A stretch of 64,000 nucleotides of DNA from Aquarana catesbeiana (lineage: Eukaryota; Chordata; Amphibia; Anura; Ranidae), in the NCBI RefSeq assembly GCF_042186555.1, contig NC_133332.1, positions 123,381,375 through 123,445,374 on the forward strand, given 5' to 3'. The notes under the pieces were generated by a model, which was given only the letters and a program-made list of their open reading frames with translations, ran no database searches and was not told the DNA's origin. The position numbers were made by a program, and so were the translations under genes. This document shows, piece after piece, positions 43,899-55,555 of this stretch (positions are counted from its first letter, which is position 1; each line of letters opens with the position of its first letter).

Positions 43899-46800
43899 TC
43901 AATCAGTTACATCAGCACCAGGTGTTTGATAGCTGCTGATCCAGGACTGATTCATTTTTATAAGTGTGAGCCTATCAATGAAGTCTGTGGACAGACGCAC
44001 TCTTTGATCCATTACAAACCCTCCAGCAGCACTGAATGTGCATTGAGAAAGCACGCTGGATGCAGGACAGGCCAGTAGCTCCATCGCATATTGAGCAAGT
44101 TCTGGCCAGTGGTCAGCCTCAAGACCCAGTAACCCAGTGGATGCTCTGTTGAAAAGGTCTCCAAGTCTGCTCTTGCCCCTAGATATTTCTGCACCATATA
44201 ATGCAGACACTGGCGATGGTTGCTTGAACTGATCAGACCTTGGCGCTGAGGACTGAAAAATTGTTTAAAGGCTTCTGGTCAGCCAGCCACCTACTACACC
44301 GCTCTTCCTCTGACTGAACAAAGCCTCAACAACACGTTGTCCAGCACCAGGAAATGGTAACCTCCCAGGGTCTGGAAATGCATTACACACACTTTTCTTA
44401 AAGGCCTACTGAAGATGTTTCATCCTCTGCTCCCTCTGTGAAGGCAGGATGAAATCTGCAACTTTACCATTATAACGTAGATCAAGAAGGGTTGCCAGCC
44501 AGTATTGATCCCTCTCCTTGATACCACATATCCTAGGGTCCTTTCGCAGGCTTTGCAGAATCAGGGAGGCCATGCAGCGTAAGTTTGCAGAGGCATTCGA
44601 TTCTGAGTCCTTTGGGTAACTAAGGACCACATTATCCGTTACTACCTCCTTCCAGCCACGTACAACTCCTTGGGTTTCTGGGGACTGAAAACCATCCCTT
44701 GAAGACTGCTGCTGAGTGTTATCTTCTACATCCATGGTGACACAATCCTCCTCTTCTTCCTGTGTGTTTGGCGGGCCCGCAGGAATGCTATCTGGATAAA
44801 GGGGGCCTTGAGAGGAAAGGAAGTCCTCCTCTTCCTCCTGCTGTTCTGCCTCAAGTGCCCTGTCCATGATTCTATGAAGCGTGTGCTACAGCAGGAAGAC
44901 TAGAAGGACAGTGTAACTGATGCATGCATTGTCGCTGCTCACCATCCTTGTGGCCTGCTCAAATGGTGACAGAACAGTGCTTGCATCCTCGATCAGTAGC
45001 CACTGGCATGGCAAAAATAAGCCAAGCTCCCCTGACCCTGTCCTGGTGCTATACTCACACAGATACTCAGTGATGGCCCTCTGCTGTGTGTGCAGCCACT
45101 GCAGCATTTCCAACGTTGAGTTCCACCTGGTGGGCATGTCACAAATGAGGCGGTTAGTGGGGAGGTTGCATTCCTTTTGAATGTCAGCCAGCCGGGCACT
45201 GGCATTGTATGACCAGCGGAAATGACCACAGACTTTTCTGGCATGCATCAGGAGATCTTGTAAGCCTAGGTACCTGGTCAGGAAATGCTGCACCACCAAA
45301 TTCAGGACGTGTGCCAAACATGGAACATGGGCCAAGTGTCCCTGTCAGAGGGCGGAGAGAAGATAGATTCCATTGTTGCATACATCCATTCCTGGCTGAA
45401 GCTGGAATGGTGTCAACCACCTCTGAGCCTGCCCCTGCAGAGCTGACAGAATCTCTGCCCCAGTGTGGCTCTTGTCCCCTAGGCAGACCAACTCAAGCTC
45501 CGCATGGCATCTTTTAGTCTGACTGCTTATGTAACCCCTTGAACGCTTGTGGAGCACTGCTGGTTCAGAGGACAAATCTGCAGAAGAGGCCATAGAGGAA
45601 GAAGAGGAGGGGGTGGAGGAGAGAGCTGTGGCAGAATCACCACTAGGATTTTAGAGGCGTGGTGGCGGAACAAGTTCCAACAACACCGAACCTTGTCCTG
45701 CATCCTTCCCAGCAGAGTTACCCAGTGCACTGTGAAGGAAAGGTAACATCTCTGCCCATGCCTGCTGGACCATCAGTCAGCGATAATATGAACCTTACTG
45801 CTGACCACCCTGTCCAACGAGGCCAAAACATTTCCTTCCACATGCCGGTAGAGAGCTGGAATGGCCTTCTGTGAAAAGAAATGGCGTTTTCAAACCTGCC
45901 ACTGAGGTACAGCACATTCCACAAATTCATTAAGAGTCCCCAGCTGAAAAGGCAGCAGTTGGAGTTCTAGAAATTTGGCCAAGCTAGCATTTAGATGCTG
46001 AGCATGTGGATGGCTGGGACCAAATTTCTTTTTACGGTTCAGCAACTGGGGTTGAGAAATTTGCCTCCTAAAATCAATTGGTGGTGTACTGCTAGCAGAT
46101 TGGCTGCAAGTACTTGGGACACCTATTGCTATACCTTCATTCCTCTTAGTGCAGGTTTTTGAGAGGACTGGAGGTATAGCAGGGTTGGAGATCCCAGATT
46201 AGGAGCAAGGAGAAGTCTGCCTTTTACTTTGATGTGGGTGTTTCAAGTGCTGTTGCCAATGGACTGCATGGCAGGTTGTCATATGTCTGGTCAAGCATGT
46301 GATGCCCAAGCATCTGCTGTTCTGGCCACTCTTGATCCTCTTCAGACATAGATTGCAAACAGCAATGGTGGGATCTGCTGCATACGTGTCGAAAAAGGCC
46401 CACACCAAGGTGCTTTTAAAAGTCAGCGGGGAGTTAACAATGCCCTGCACCTGCGTAGCTCTGCGGTGTGATGCAAAAGGGTGGCTGCCCTCAAGCTGCC
46501 CCCTAGAGGACATCCTGCCTCGTTGGAGTTGTGTCTCCTCCTCCTCCTCACTTTCCTCCTCTCTTCTCTCAGGCACCCAAGTACAGTCAGTGACTTCATC
46601 ATTCCCTCCCTCCTCGTCACTGGAGCAAACCTGGCAGTATGCTGCAGCTGGGGGACCATGACTGCCAGTTTCTTGTCCTTCTGTGGCACCCCCTCTTTCT
46701 AGGCTCACGTTACTCCCTTACTTGGAACCAACATCGGAGCCTTCAAATCGCTGCGCATCCTTCAGCAGCATGTAACCGACACTGTGGCTGAATAATTCTG

Positions 46801-47149
46801 GGGACTCCTCCGTGCATGATGGTTGGGTTACAGAAGTTACAGTGACTGTGGACATGGAGTCGGTGGAATAGGCCGATTTGGCAGCTGCGTTGGAACACAA
46901 ACTACTCTGTGACTCTGGGTGACAGTGGAGGATGAGGACGGCTTTGTTATCCACTCCACCAACCGTTCTGCATGTTGTGGCTCAATAACATGGCCAGAAG
47001 CAGAAACAAAGGACAAGCGTGCCCCACATGGCCACCTACAGAGGATGCACCGTGTCAATGACCACCACTGTTGACTGTAGACACAGAGGCTGCTTACCCT
47101 CTTTTAGTGGCCTGTGAGCGTCTGCCTCTCATTTGTGGCCTTCCAGACA
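43899..47149 (-). pseudogene. hAT3 transposase, decayed
   Basis: Same protein as hAT1 on the minus strand, in at least five blocks. The start codon position reads GTG (GTG TCT GGA AGG). N-terminal acidic parts are at 47058-46718. The BED finger block is 46708-46199 (LVWAFFDTYA, CNLC, HMTTCH). A degraded first-Asp region is near 45800. Then come GMDVCNNG (second catalytic Asp changed to Asn, about 45380) at 45593-45345, CLAHVLNLVV and PTRWNSTLEML at 45335-44886, the linker and LLDLRYNGKV at 44867-44406, and hATC at 44210-43899, reading LSQCTFSAAGG (Glu replaced by Gln). Stops and frameshifts separate the blocks. Confidence 0.9.
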
Positions 47150-47379
47150 CGATGTAGTTTTTGTTTTGCAACACCACACTACACCTTATTATATACTGTG
47201 TACACTGCCTGAAGTGTATTAGAAACTATACAGTACCGAATGCACTGTATATATAGGCTACACTGCATGCAGAGTGTATATATATAGATATATCTATATA
47301 TATAGATATATATATATATAGATATATATATTTATTTATTTATTAATACACCGCCTGAAGTGTATTATGAACTGTACAT
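47150..47379 (-). other. hAT3 leader with AT microsatellite
   Basis: (TA)/(GATA)-like simple repeat at about 47275-47335 between the start region and the 109-bp array. Confidence 0.6.
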
Positions 47380-48070
47380 ACGGTATTAGATACTGTGTAC
47401 ACCACCTGCACTGTATTAGAGACTTTACAATGGCTGCACTGTATTGTATACTGTACAATGGCTGCACTGTATTACTTACTGTGTACACCACCAGCAGTGT
47501 AGTATAAACTGTACACACGGTATTAGATACTGTGTACACCGCCTGCACTGTATTAGAAACTGTACAACGGCTGTACTGTATTGTATACTGTGTACACCAC
47601 CAGAAGTGTAGTAGAAACTGTACACACTGTAATCAATACTGTGTACACCGCCTGCACTGTATTAGAAACTGTACAACAGTTGCACTGTATTGTATACTGT
47701 GTACATCACCAGAAATCTAGTAGAAACTGCACACACTGTATTAGATACAGTGTACACTGCCTACACTGTATTAGAAACTGTACAATGGCTGCACTGTATT
47801 GTATACTGTGTACACCACCAGAAGTGTAGTAGAAACTGTACACACTGTATTAGATACAGTGTACACCGACTGCGCTGTATTAGAAACTGTACAACAGCTG
47901 CACTGTATTGTATACTGTGTATGCCAGCAGAAGTGTATTAGAAATTGTATACACTGTATTCAATACAGTACAACGGCTGCACTGTATTGTATACTGTTTA
48001 CACCCCCAGAAGTATAGTAGGAACTGTACACACTGTATTTGATACTGTGTACACCACCTGAAGTGTATTA
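47380..48070 (-). repeat. 109-bp minisatellite in the hAT3 leader
   Basis: Matching frames start at 47581, 47690 and 47799, exactly 109 bp apart. Units contain CTGTATTAGAAACTGTACAA and TACTGTGTACACCACCAGAA. The sequence differs from the 301-bp array of hAT1 although it occupies the same position in the element. Confidence 0.9.
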
Positions 48071-48122
48071 GAAAGTATACACCACCGAATGCACTGTATA
48101 TATACACTACACTGAATGCAGA

Positions 48123-48167
<45 letters not shown>

Positions 48168-48336
48168 CACCGCCTGAAGTGTATTAGAAACAGTACACCA
48201 CCGACTGCATTGTAGATATAGGCTACACTGAATGCAGAGTATATATATATATATACACACACACATACACACACACTAGACTGAATATATATATCTATAT
48301 ATATCTATAGATATAGATATATATATATTATATGTA

Positions 48337-48406
<70 letters not shown>

Positions 48407-48524
48407 TACACACACACTGCCTGCACTGACCGAATATAAAGTAAACACTGAATATATAGTCTATGCTAAATGCAGAGTATATATATACACATACTATATA
48501 CTATATATATATATATATATATAT
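48071..48524. repeat. Long AT-dinucleotide microsatellites
   Basis: (TA)n tracts at about 48127-48160, 48245-48262, 48285-48410 and 48478-48524, with short unique pieces (CTACACTGAATGCAGAGTAT) between. Confidence 0.9.
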
Positions 48525-50134
48525 AGTGGGGACGGAAAGCATTCAGACCCCCTTAAATTTTTCACTCTTTGTTATATTGCAGCCATTTGCTAAAATCATT
48601 TAAGTTCATTTTTTCCCCTCATTAATGTACACATAGCACCCCATATTGACAGAAAAACACAGAATTGTTGACATTTTTGCAGATTTATTAAAAAAGAAAA
48701 ACTGAAATATCACATGGTCCTAAGTATTCAGACCCTTTGCTCAGTATTTAGTAGAAGCACCCTTTTGATCTAATACAGCCATGAGTCTTTTTGGGAAAGA
48801 TGCAACAAGTTTTTTACACCTGGATTTGGGGATCCTCTGCCATTCCTCCTTGCAGATCCTCTTCAGTTCTGTCAGGTTGGATGGTAAACGTTGGTGGACA
48901 GCCATTTTTAGGTCTCTCCAGAGATGCTCAATTGGGTTTAAGTCAGGGCTCTGGCTGGGCCATTCAAGAACAGTCACGGAGTTGTTGTGAAGCCACTCCT
49001 TCGTTGTTTTAGCTGTGTGCTTAGGGTCATTGTCTTGTATGTTGGAAGGTAAACCTTCGGCCCAGTCTGAGGTCCTGAGCACTCTGGAAAAGGTTTTCAT
49101 CCAGAATATCCCTGTACTTGGCCCCATTCATCTTTCCCTCTATTGCAACCAGTTGTCCTGTTCCTGCAGCTGAAAAACACCCCCACAACATGATGCTGCC
49201 ACCACCATGCTTCACTGTTGGGACTGTATTGGACAGGTGATGAGCAGTGCCTGGTTTTCTCCACATATACCACTTAGAATTAAGGCCAAAAAGTTCTATC
49301 TTGGTCTCATCAGACCATAGAATCTTATTTCTCACCATCTTGGAGTCCTTCAGGTGTTTTTTTAGCAAACTCCATGCTTTCATGTGCCTTGCACTGAGGA
49401 GAGGCTTTGTCAGGCCACTCTGCCACAAAGCCCCAACTGGTGGAGGGCTGCAGTGATGGCTGACTTTCTACAGCTTTCTCCCATCTCCCGACTGCATTTC
49501 TGGAGCTCAGCCACAGTGATCTTTGGGTTCTTCTTTACCTCTCTCACCAAGGCTCTTCTCCCACAATAGTTCGGTTTGGCCGGACGGCCAGCTCTAGGAA
49601 GGGTTCTGGTCGTCCCAAACGTCTTCCATTTAATGATTATGGAGGCCACTGTGCTCTTAGGAACCTTAAGTGCAGCAGAAATTTTTTGTAACCTTGGCCA
49701 AATCTGTGCCTTGCCACAATTCTGTCTCTGAGCTCTTCAGGCAGTTCCTTGATGATTCTCATTTGCTCTGACATGCACTGTGAGCTGTAAGGTCTTATAT
49801 AGACAGGTGTGTGGCTTTCCTAATCAAGTCCAATCAGTATAATCAAACACAGCTGGACTCAAATGAAGGTGTAGAACCATCTCAAGGATGATCAAAAGAA
49901 ATGGACAGCACCTGAGTTAAATATATGAGTGTCACAGCAAAGGGTCTGAGTACTTAGGACCATAATAAATCTGCCAACAATAAATCTGTCAACAATTCTG
50001 TGTTATTCTGTCAATATGGAGTGCTGTGTGTACATTAATGAGAAAAAAATGAACCTAAATGATTTTAGCAAATGGCTGCAATATAGCAAAGAGTGAAAAA
50101 TTTAAGGGGGTCTGAATACTTTCCGTCCCCGTTT
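48525..50134 (-). mobile_element. Tc1-like transposon inserted in the AT microsatellite
   Basis: The left end AGTGGGGACGGAAAGCATTC and right end GAATACTTTCCGTCCCCGT are inverted repeats. Matching inner inverted arms (GCAGCCATTTGCTAAAATCA / TGATTTTAGCAAATGGCTGC) give long TIRs of about 85 bp. The length of 1.6 kb is typical. Flanks are TA-rich, as expected for a TA target. Confidence 0.92.
48741..49774 (-). pseudogene. Tc1-like transposase (DD34E), frameshifted
   Basis: The start ATG is at 49774 (MSEQMRIIKELPEELRDRIV). Frames change near 49690, 49425 and 49035. The N-terminal paired-type HTH is recognisable (AALKVPKSTVASIIIKWK, then RTLPRAGRPAK). Catalytic residues are LWSDETKIELFG (first D), DNDPKHTAKTT (second D) and SPDLNPIEHLW (E). 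The C-terminus is at 48741. In the family this enzyme cuts and pastes the element at TA sites. All three acidic residues remain but the frameshifts make it inactive. Confidence 0.9.
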
Positions 50135-50210
50135 TATATATATACCCTGTTTCCCCGAAAATAAGACCTAGCGTGATTGTCGGTGATGGCTGCAATATAA
50201 GCCCTACCCC
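50135..50210 (+). mobile_element. Fragment of a TIR repeat beginning CCCTGTTTCCCCGAAAATAAG
   Basis: CCCTGTTTCCCCGAAAATAA then TAAGCCCTACCCCCCAAATAAG, a short remnant lodged at the 5' break of hAT2. The class is uncertain. Confidence 0.45.
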
Positions 50211-50366
50211 CCAAATAAGCCTGCTTGGCGGCCTTGTGTAGTGTGTTGCGGCGGCAGGGAGATAGACAGAGAGACAGTGTCACTTGATTTAAGTTAGATA
50301 GAGTAGGCAGGCGAGTCAGTTAGCTGCACTTACAGTTTATTGTGTATATATATGCATCCTAGGTGT

Positions 50367-50412
<46 letters not shown>

Positions 50413-50439
50413 CTGTATTCAGTTTAGCTAGATCTGTTC

Positions 50440-51935
50440 CTGTTATTCTCTTCCTACTTCTTTTTACAGTATTTACATCTACCTGAAGAAAATTGCTGGT
50501 GTTCTTCTGATCCTAGTCCTATTAGCTACAGTATTTACAGTTAGTGTAATGCGTCCTCTGCACAGTGTGCACCTAAAGCTACCTGAAGAAAATTGGTGGT
50601 GTTCTTCTGATCCTATTAGTACCCCAGGCAGCTGCAGTATTTACAGTTAGTGTAGTGCGTCCTCTGCACAGTGTACACCTAAAGCTACCTGAAGAAAATT
50701 GGTGGTGTTCTTCTGATCCTATTAGTACCGCAGCCAGCTGCAGTATTTACAGTTAGTGTAGTGCATCCTCTGCACAGTGTGCACCTAAAGCTACCTGAAG
50801 AAAATTGGTGGTGTTCTTCTGATCCTATTAGTACCACAGGCAGCTGCAGTATTTACAGTTAGTGTACTGTATCCTCTGCACAGTGTGCACCTAAAGCTAC
50901 CTGAAGAAAATTGGTGGTGTTCTTCTGATCCTATTAGTACCACAGGCAGGCAGCTGCAGTATTTACAGTTAGTGTACTGAGTTCTCTGCACAGTGTGCAC
51001 CTAAAGCTACCTGAAGACAATTGCTGTTGTTCTGATCCTATTCATACCACAGGCAGGCAGCTACAGTATTTACAGTTAGTGTACTGTGTCCTCTGCACAG
51101 TGTGCACCTAAAGCTACCTGAAGAAACTTGGTGGTGTTCTTCTGATCCTATTAGTACCACAGGCAGGCAGCTACAGTATTTACAGTTAGTGTACTGTGTC
51201 CTCTGCACAGTGTGCACCTAAAAGGTACCTGAAGACAATTGCTGTTGTTCTGATCCTATTAATACCACAGGCAGGCAGCTACAGTATTTACAGTTATGCC
51301 CTGTACACATAATCGGACATTGATCAGACACTCTGACAACAAAATCCATGGATTTTTTCCGTCGGATGTTGGCTCAAACTTGCGGTGGCACAAAGTTGAT
51401 GGAAAATCCAATCGTTCTGAACGCGGTGACGTAAAACATGTACGTCGGGACTATAAACGGGGCAGTAGCCAATAGCTTTTGTCTCTTAATTTATTCTGAG
51501 CATGCATGGCACTTTGTGCGTCGGATTTGTGTACACACGATTGGAATTTAACCGATCAGATTTAACCGATCGAATTTTGTTGTTGGAAAATTTTAAGGCC
51601 TGCTCTCAAACTTTATGTGTCAGAAATTCCACCGGAAAAAGTCCGATGGAGCTCACACACAATCGGAATTTCCGACAACACAATCCGATCACACTTTCTG
51701 ACCGTGTGTACAGGGCATAAGTGTACCGTGTCCTCTACACAGTGTGCACCTAAAGCTACCTGAAGATTATTGGTGGTGTTCTTCTGATCCTATTAGTACC
51801 ACAGGCAGGAAGCTGCAGTATTTACAGTTAGTGTAGTGAGTCCTCTGCACAGTGTGCACCTAAAGCTACCTGAAGACAATTGCTGTTGTTCTGATCCCAT
51901 TAATACCACAGGCAGGCAGCTACAGTATTTACAGC
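50440..51935 (+). repeat. Minisatellite of about 106-113 bp in the hAT2 leader
   Basis: CTACCTGAAGAAAATTG(G/C)TG recurs at about 50475, 50579, 50685, 50791, 50897, 51009, 51113, 51226, 51759 and 51869. Units carry CACAGTGTGCACCTAAAG and GCTGCAGTATTTACAGTTAG. The array is split by a Harbinger MITE. Confidence 0.9.
51294..51718. mobile_element. Harbinger-like MITE inside the hAT2 leader
   Basis: Ends ATGCCCTGTACACA and TGTGTACAGGGCAT are inverted repeats. Subterminal TCGGA/TCCGA motifs are repeated throughout. It interrupts CAGTTA...AGTGTACC of a leader unit, so the empty site is visible in neighbouring units. About 425 bp, non-coding. Confidence 0.88.
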
Positions 51936-52985
51936 AGTGACAGTGCATGCATCAGTGACACTGTCCCGCTTGTCCACCTGTTGGAGCACACGCTGCGTGG
52001 AATAATGGACAGGGCACTTGAGGCAGAACAGAGGCAGGAAGAGGAGGACTTCCTTACCTCTCAAGGCCCCCTTTATCCAGACAGTGTTCCTGCGTGCCCG
52101 CCGATCACACAGGAAAAGGATGAGGAGGAGGAGGATTTTGTCAGCATGGAGGTGGAGCCTGGCACTCAGCATCAGTCTTCAAGGGATCATTTACAGTCCG
52201 AAAAAACCCATGGACTTGTACGTGGCTGGGAGGAGGTGGCTGCGGATTATGTCGTCCTTAGTGACCCAGAGGACTCTGGACCATATGCCTCAGCAAACCT
52301 ACGCTGCATGTCCTCCCTGATCCTACAAAGCCTGCGGAAGGATTCTCGTATTTGTGGTATCAAGGGGAGGGATGATTACTGGCTGGCAACCCCCCTTGAT
52401 CCATGTTACAAGGGTAAGGTTGCGGACCTTATCTTGCCATCGCAGAGGGAGCAGAGGATGAAACATCTTTGGGAGGCCTTACAGAAAGGTTTGTGCAACG
52501 CGTTTCCAGAGCCTGGGAGGTTACAATTTCCTGGTCTTCCTGGACAATGTGTTGCTGAGGCTTCGGCCAGTCACAGAAGGAGCGGTGGAGAAGGTGGCTG
52601 TCTGACCGATGCGTTCAGACAATTTTTTAGTCCGCAGCCCCAAGGTCTGATCAGTTCCAGCAACTATCGCCAGCATCTGATTCACATGGTGCAAGATTAC
52701 CTAAGGGCAAGATCAGACTTGGACACCTTTCCCACTGAAAATCCTCTGGGTTACTGGGTTTTGAGGATGGATCACTGGCCAGAGCTTGCACAGTGTGCAA
52801 TTGAGCTACTGGCCTGTCCTGCATCCAGCGTTCTTTCAGGACGCACATTCAGTGCTGCTGGAGGCTTTGTAACCGATCACAGGGTGCGCCTGTACACCGA
52901 ATCGGTCGATCGGCTGACCTTCATAAAAATGAATCAGTCTTGGATCAAGAGCTACCAAGCACCTGATGCTGATGTAACCGATTGA
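51936..52985 (+). pseudogene. hAT2 transposase, C-terminal part only
   Basis: Open from SSDSACISDTVPLVHLLEHT to a stop at 52985, about 350 codons matching hAT1 from about codon 730 on. Serine stands at the hAT1 stop position (HQSSRDH). BED finger and the first two catalytic Asp are deleted. In hATC it reads LSGRTFSAAGG, with Gly for the catalytic Glu. The junction of leader repeat and coding sequence has no start codon close by. Not functional as a transposase; it could at most act as a fragment. Confidence 0.9.
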
Positions 52986-53099
52986 TTTTTTTTTTAATGT
53001 GAGATCCCTTCAGGACTGCCTATGCTGATGCTGAGTGACTATCCTATTATGCTGAGTCACAATCCTCTTCCTCCTCAATTTTCATGCTGATAGCTTGTA

Positions 53100-53540
53100 A
53101 GAACATTTTTGGTTCTGGGCACCGCCACCAGTGGCCAAGGCCCAATTTTTCTGCCCCTGTTTAACAGGGGCTTGTAATTACAATTTTTGATACAATACTT
53201 TGCAGCAGGGCTCATTCCTGCCCTCCAACTATAGCATCTGTGAGGGGTTGCAGTGTTGTGGCAATTTTTCTGCCCCTTTTTAACAGGGGCGTGTAATTAC
53301 AATTTTTGATGCAATACTTTGCAGCAGGGCTCATTCCTCTGCTCCAACTAGAGTAACTGTGAGGACTTACAGTGTTGTGGCCCCAGCACCACCACCAAAG
53401 GCCCAATTTTTCTGCCCCTGTTCAACAATGGCATGTAATTACAATTCTTGATCTAATATTTCACAGCAGGGCCCGTTCCTGTGCCCACCAAGAGTAACTG
53501 TGAGGGCTTACAGTGTTGTGGCAACACCAACACCTAAGGC
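53100..53540 (+). repeat. 3' tandem repeats of hAT2
   Basis: Three units with AATTTTTCTGCCCCTGTTTAAC and TACTTTGCAGCAGGGCTC, homologous to those of hAT1. Confidence 0.85.
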
Positions 53541-54597
53541 CCCAATTTCTGCAGAGTATATAGGGCAGGCCCCTATTTTCAAACATCTAACTTACAAACG
53601 ACTCCTACTTGCAAACGGGAGACAACAGGAAGTGATATGAAATCTACCCCTAGGAAAGGAAATTCTCTCCTGTAAGAGTTAATATGTGAAAAACGTGTCT
53701 CCTCTTCACTGATGCTTTATCACCAATCCTTGTTTCACTAAAAACCCCAAATTTTCAAAAAACATTTGTCATTGGGACAGAAAGTGAGGTGAAATCTTCT
53801 GAAGTGGTGCATAGACAGCAAAACAAATGTTACAGGGGTGATAACCCTTCCCTATGTTTTCCAAAAAGCTTAAAAATAGATTTTTTGGCTGTAGCTACAC
53901 TTTAAAAATGTACTAGTTCAAAATTACAAACAGATTCTACTTATCAACAAACCTAGAGTCCCTGTCTTGTTTGCACCGCCTGTATACTGCTGTTCAGAGT
54001 ATATAGGGCCTGGGGGCCCCACGCCTTTCCTTTTTTTAATTTGGGTGCGGGGTTCCCCTTAATATCCATACAAGACCCAAAGGTCCTGGTAATGGACTGG
54101 GGGGGTACCCATGCCGTTTGTCTCACTGATTTTCATCCATATTGTCGGGACCCAACATTACATTAAAGCCGCAAACAGTTTTAAATGAGTTTTATTCCTT
54201 TAAAAATGTAATTTTGTGCAGGGACTGTTCTAAGCATGGGAAACACACGCCACTTTACAGGCATACTATAGACACCCACCAGGTACAATATTTAAAGGAA
54301 TATTTCACTTTTATTTTTTCAGTTTAAGCATCATTAAAATCACTGCTCCTGAAAAAATGTCAGTTTTTAAAACTTTTTTTTGCATTGATACATGTCCCCT
54401 GGGGCAGGACCCGGGTCCCCAAACCGTTTTTAGGACAATACCATGCATATTAGCCTTTAAAATTAGCACTTTTGATTTCAAACATTCGAGTCCCATAGAC
54501 TTTAATGGGGTTCTAAAGTTTGCACAAACTTTTGGTCCGTTCGCAGGTTCTGGTGGGAACCGAACCGGGGGGGGGGGGGGGGTTCGGCTCATCCCTA
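53541..54597 (+). other. hAT2 3' non-coding terminal region
   Basis: Collinear with 38601-39571 of hAT1; includes a G run at about 54567-54582 just before the terminal repeat. Confidence 0.75.
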
Positions 54598-54605
54598 ATT
54601 AGCAT

Positions 54606-55555
54606 ACATTAAATACATAGAATGTGATGTTTAAGGAGAAAATTTACCCTAATATAGTCCTTCTGCAGGACCTGTATGATGGCAGAACAGGTCTCTGGGA
54701 TAATAATCCCCAGAGCCTGGGGGGGAGATGCCTGTAAAGAACTTGAGGTCCTGTAGACTCCTCCCCATCGTCAAGTACCGCAACGCGGCGACTAGCCTCT
54801 GCTCCGGAGTGATGGCATGCCACATGCAGGTGTCCTGCTTCGTAATATAAGGGGACAGTAAAGCCAACAGACAGTGAAAAATGGGGTCTGTCACCCTGAG
54901 AAAATTCCTTAAATCATCAGGATTATTCTCCTGGATCTCCCGCAGCAAAGGCATATAGGAGAATTGGTCACGCTGGAGTAACCAATTCTTGGTCCATGAA
55001 CTCCTCCCCACCCTGTTCATGGACTGGGCTTGGGTAAAAGCAAGAATCCCAACACCAAGCCCCCACATAGCACGAACTCTATGACGAGCACATACCCGCA
55101 ACATGGCTTCAAAATGATCGGCTGGTCAGAACTAACAGAACACACTGAAGAACAGTAAGGCCTGTGAAGACAAGCTGAAAATCAGAAACGAGTGGACAAG
55201 AACGCACTGCAAAACAGATACGAACTGACTACACGCACTGGTAACCAGATACAAACCTACAAGCACAAACTGAACAGCAGTAACGGACTGAAAAGCGCGG
55301 AAGCTGAAAAGCGTGAACCGTCTCTTACCAAACTTCTACTAACATGAGATAAGCAGAAGGAGCCCAAAGGGTGGCGCACTGGCTATTGAACTTCCTTTTT
55401 CTAGTCCCGTCGTACGTGTTGTATGTTACCGCGTTCTTGACTGTCGGAATTTGGTGTGACCGTGTGTATGCAAGACAAGCTTGAGCGGAATCCCGTTGGA
55501 AAAGCCATCATACCTTTTTCTGACCAAAATTCTGATCGTGTGTATGCGGCATAAG
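54606..55555 (-). mobile_element. Harbinger-like element fragment (Harb1)
   Basis: Contains a transposase N-terminal fragment and a right end TCTGATCGTGTGTATGCGGCA (about 55533-55553). Its non-coding part (CTTCTACTAACA, GCAGAAGGAGCCCAAAGGGT, GAAAAGCGTGAAC units) is shared with the element at 59352-60582. The left end is not clear. Confidence 0.7.
54649..55104 (-). pseudogene. Harbinger transposase N-terminal fragment
   Basis: Minus strand. LLREIQENNPDDLRNFLRVT, DPIFHCLLALLSPYITKQDT, AITPEQRLVAALRYLTMGRS and LQDLKFFTGISP match the HARBI1-like N-terminal region. A one-base change in the G run near 54720 shifts the frame; in the other frame QALGIIIPETCSAIIQVLQK follows. The DDE catalytic part is absent, so it is inactive. 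Confidence 0.8.

Larger units (their letters stand above)
50211..54597 (+). mobile_element. hAT2: internally deleted hAT copy, left end missing
   Basis: Starts within the leader (TGCTTGGCGGCCTTGTGTAG) without the terminal repeat. It has the leader repeat array, then jumps at about 51935 straight into the last 45% of the codons downstream of the second catalytic Asp region. It ends GGTTCGGCTCATCCCTA at 54597. A left duplication partner of ATTAGCAT (54598-54605) was not found. It is non-autonomous. Confidence 0.85.

Noticed and set aside
47532..48272. Cys/Tyr-rich frames (for example MYTVYTTRS)
   Set aside because: Generated by the 109-bp minisatellite; unit length and composition explain them.
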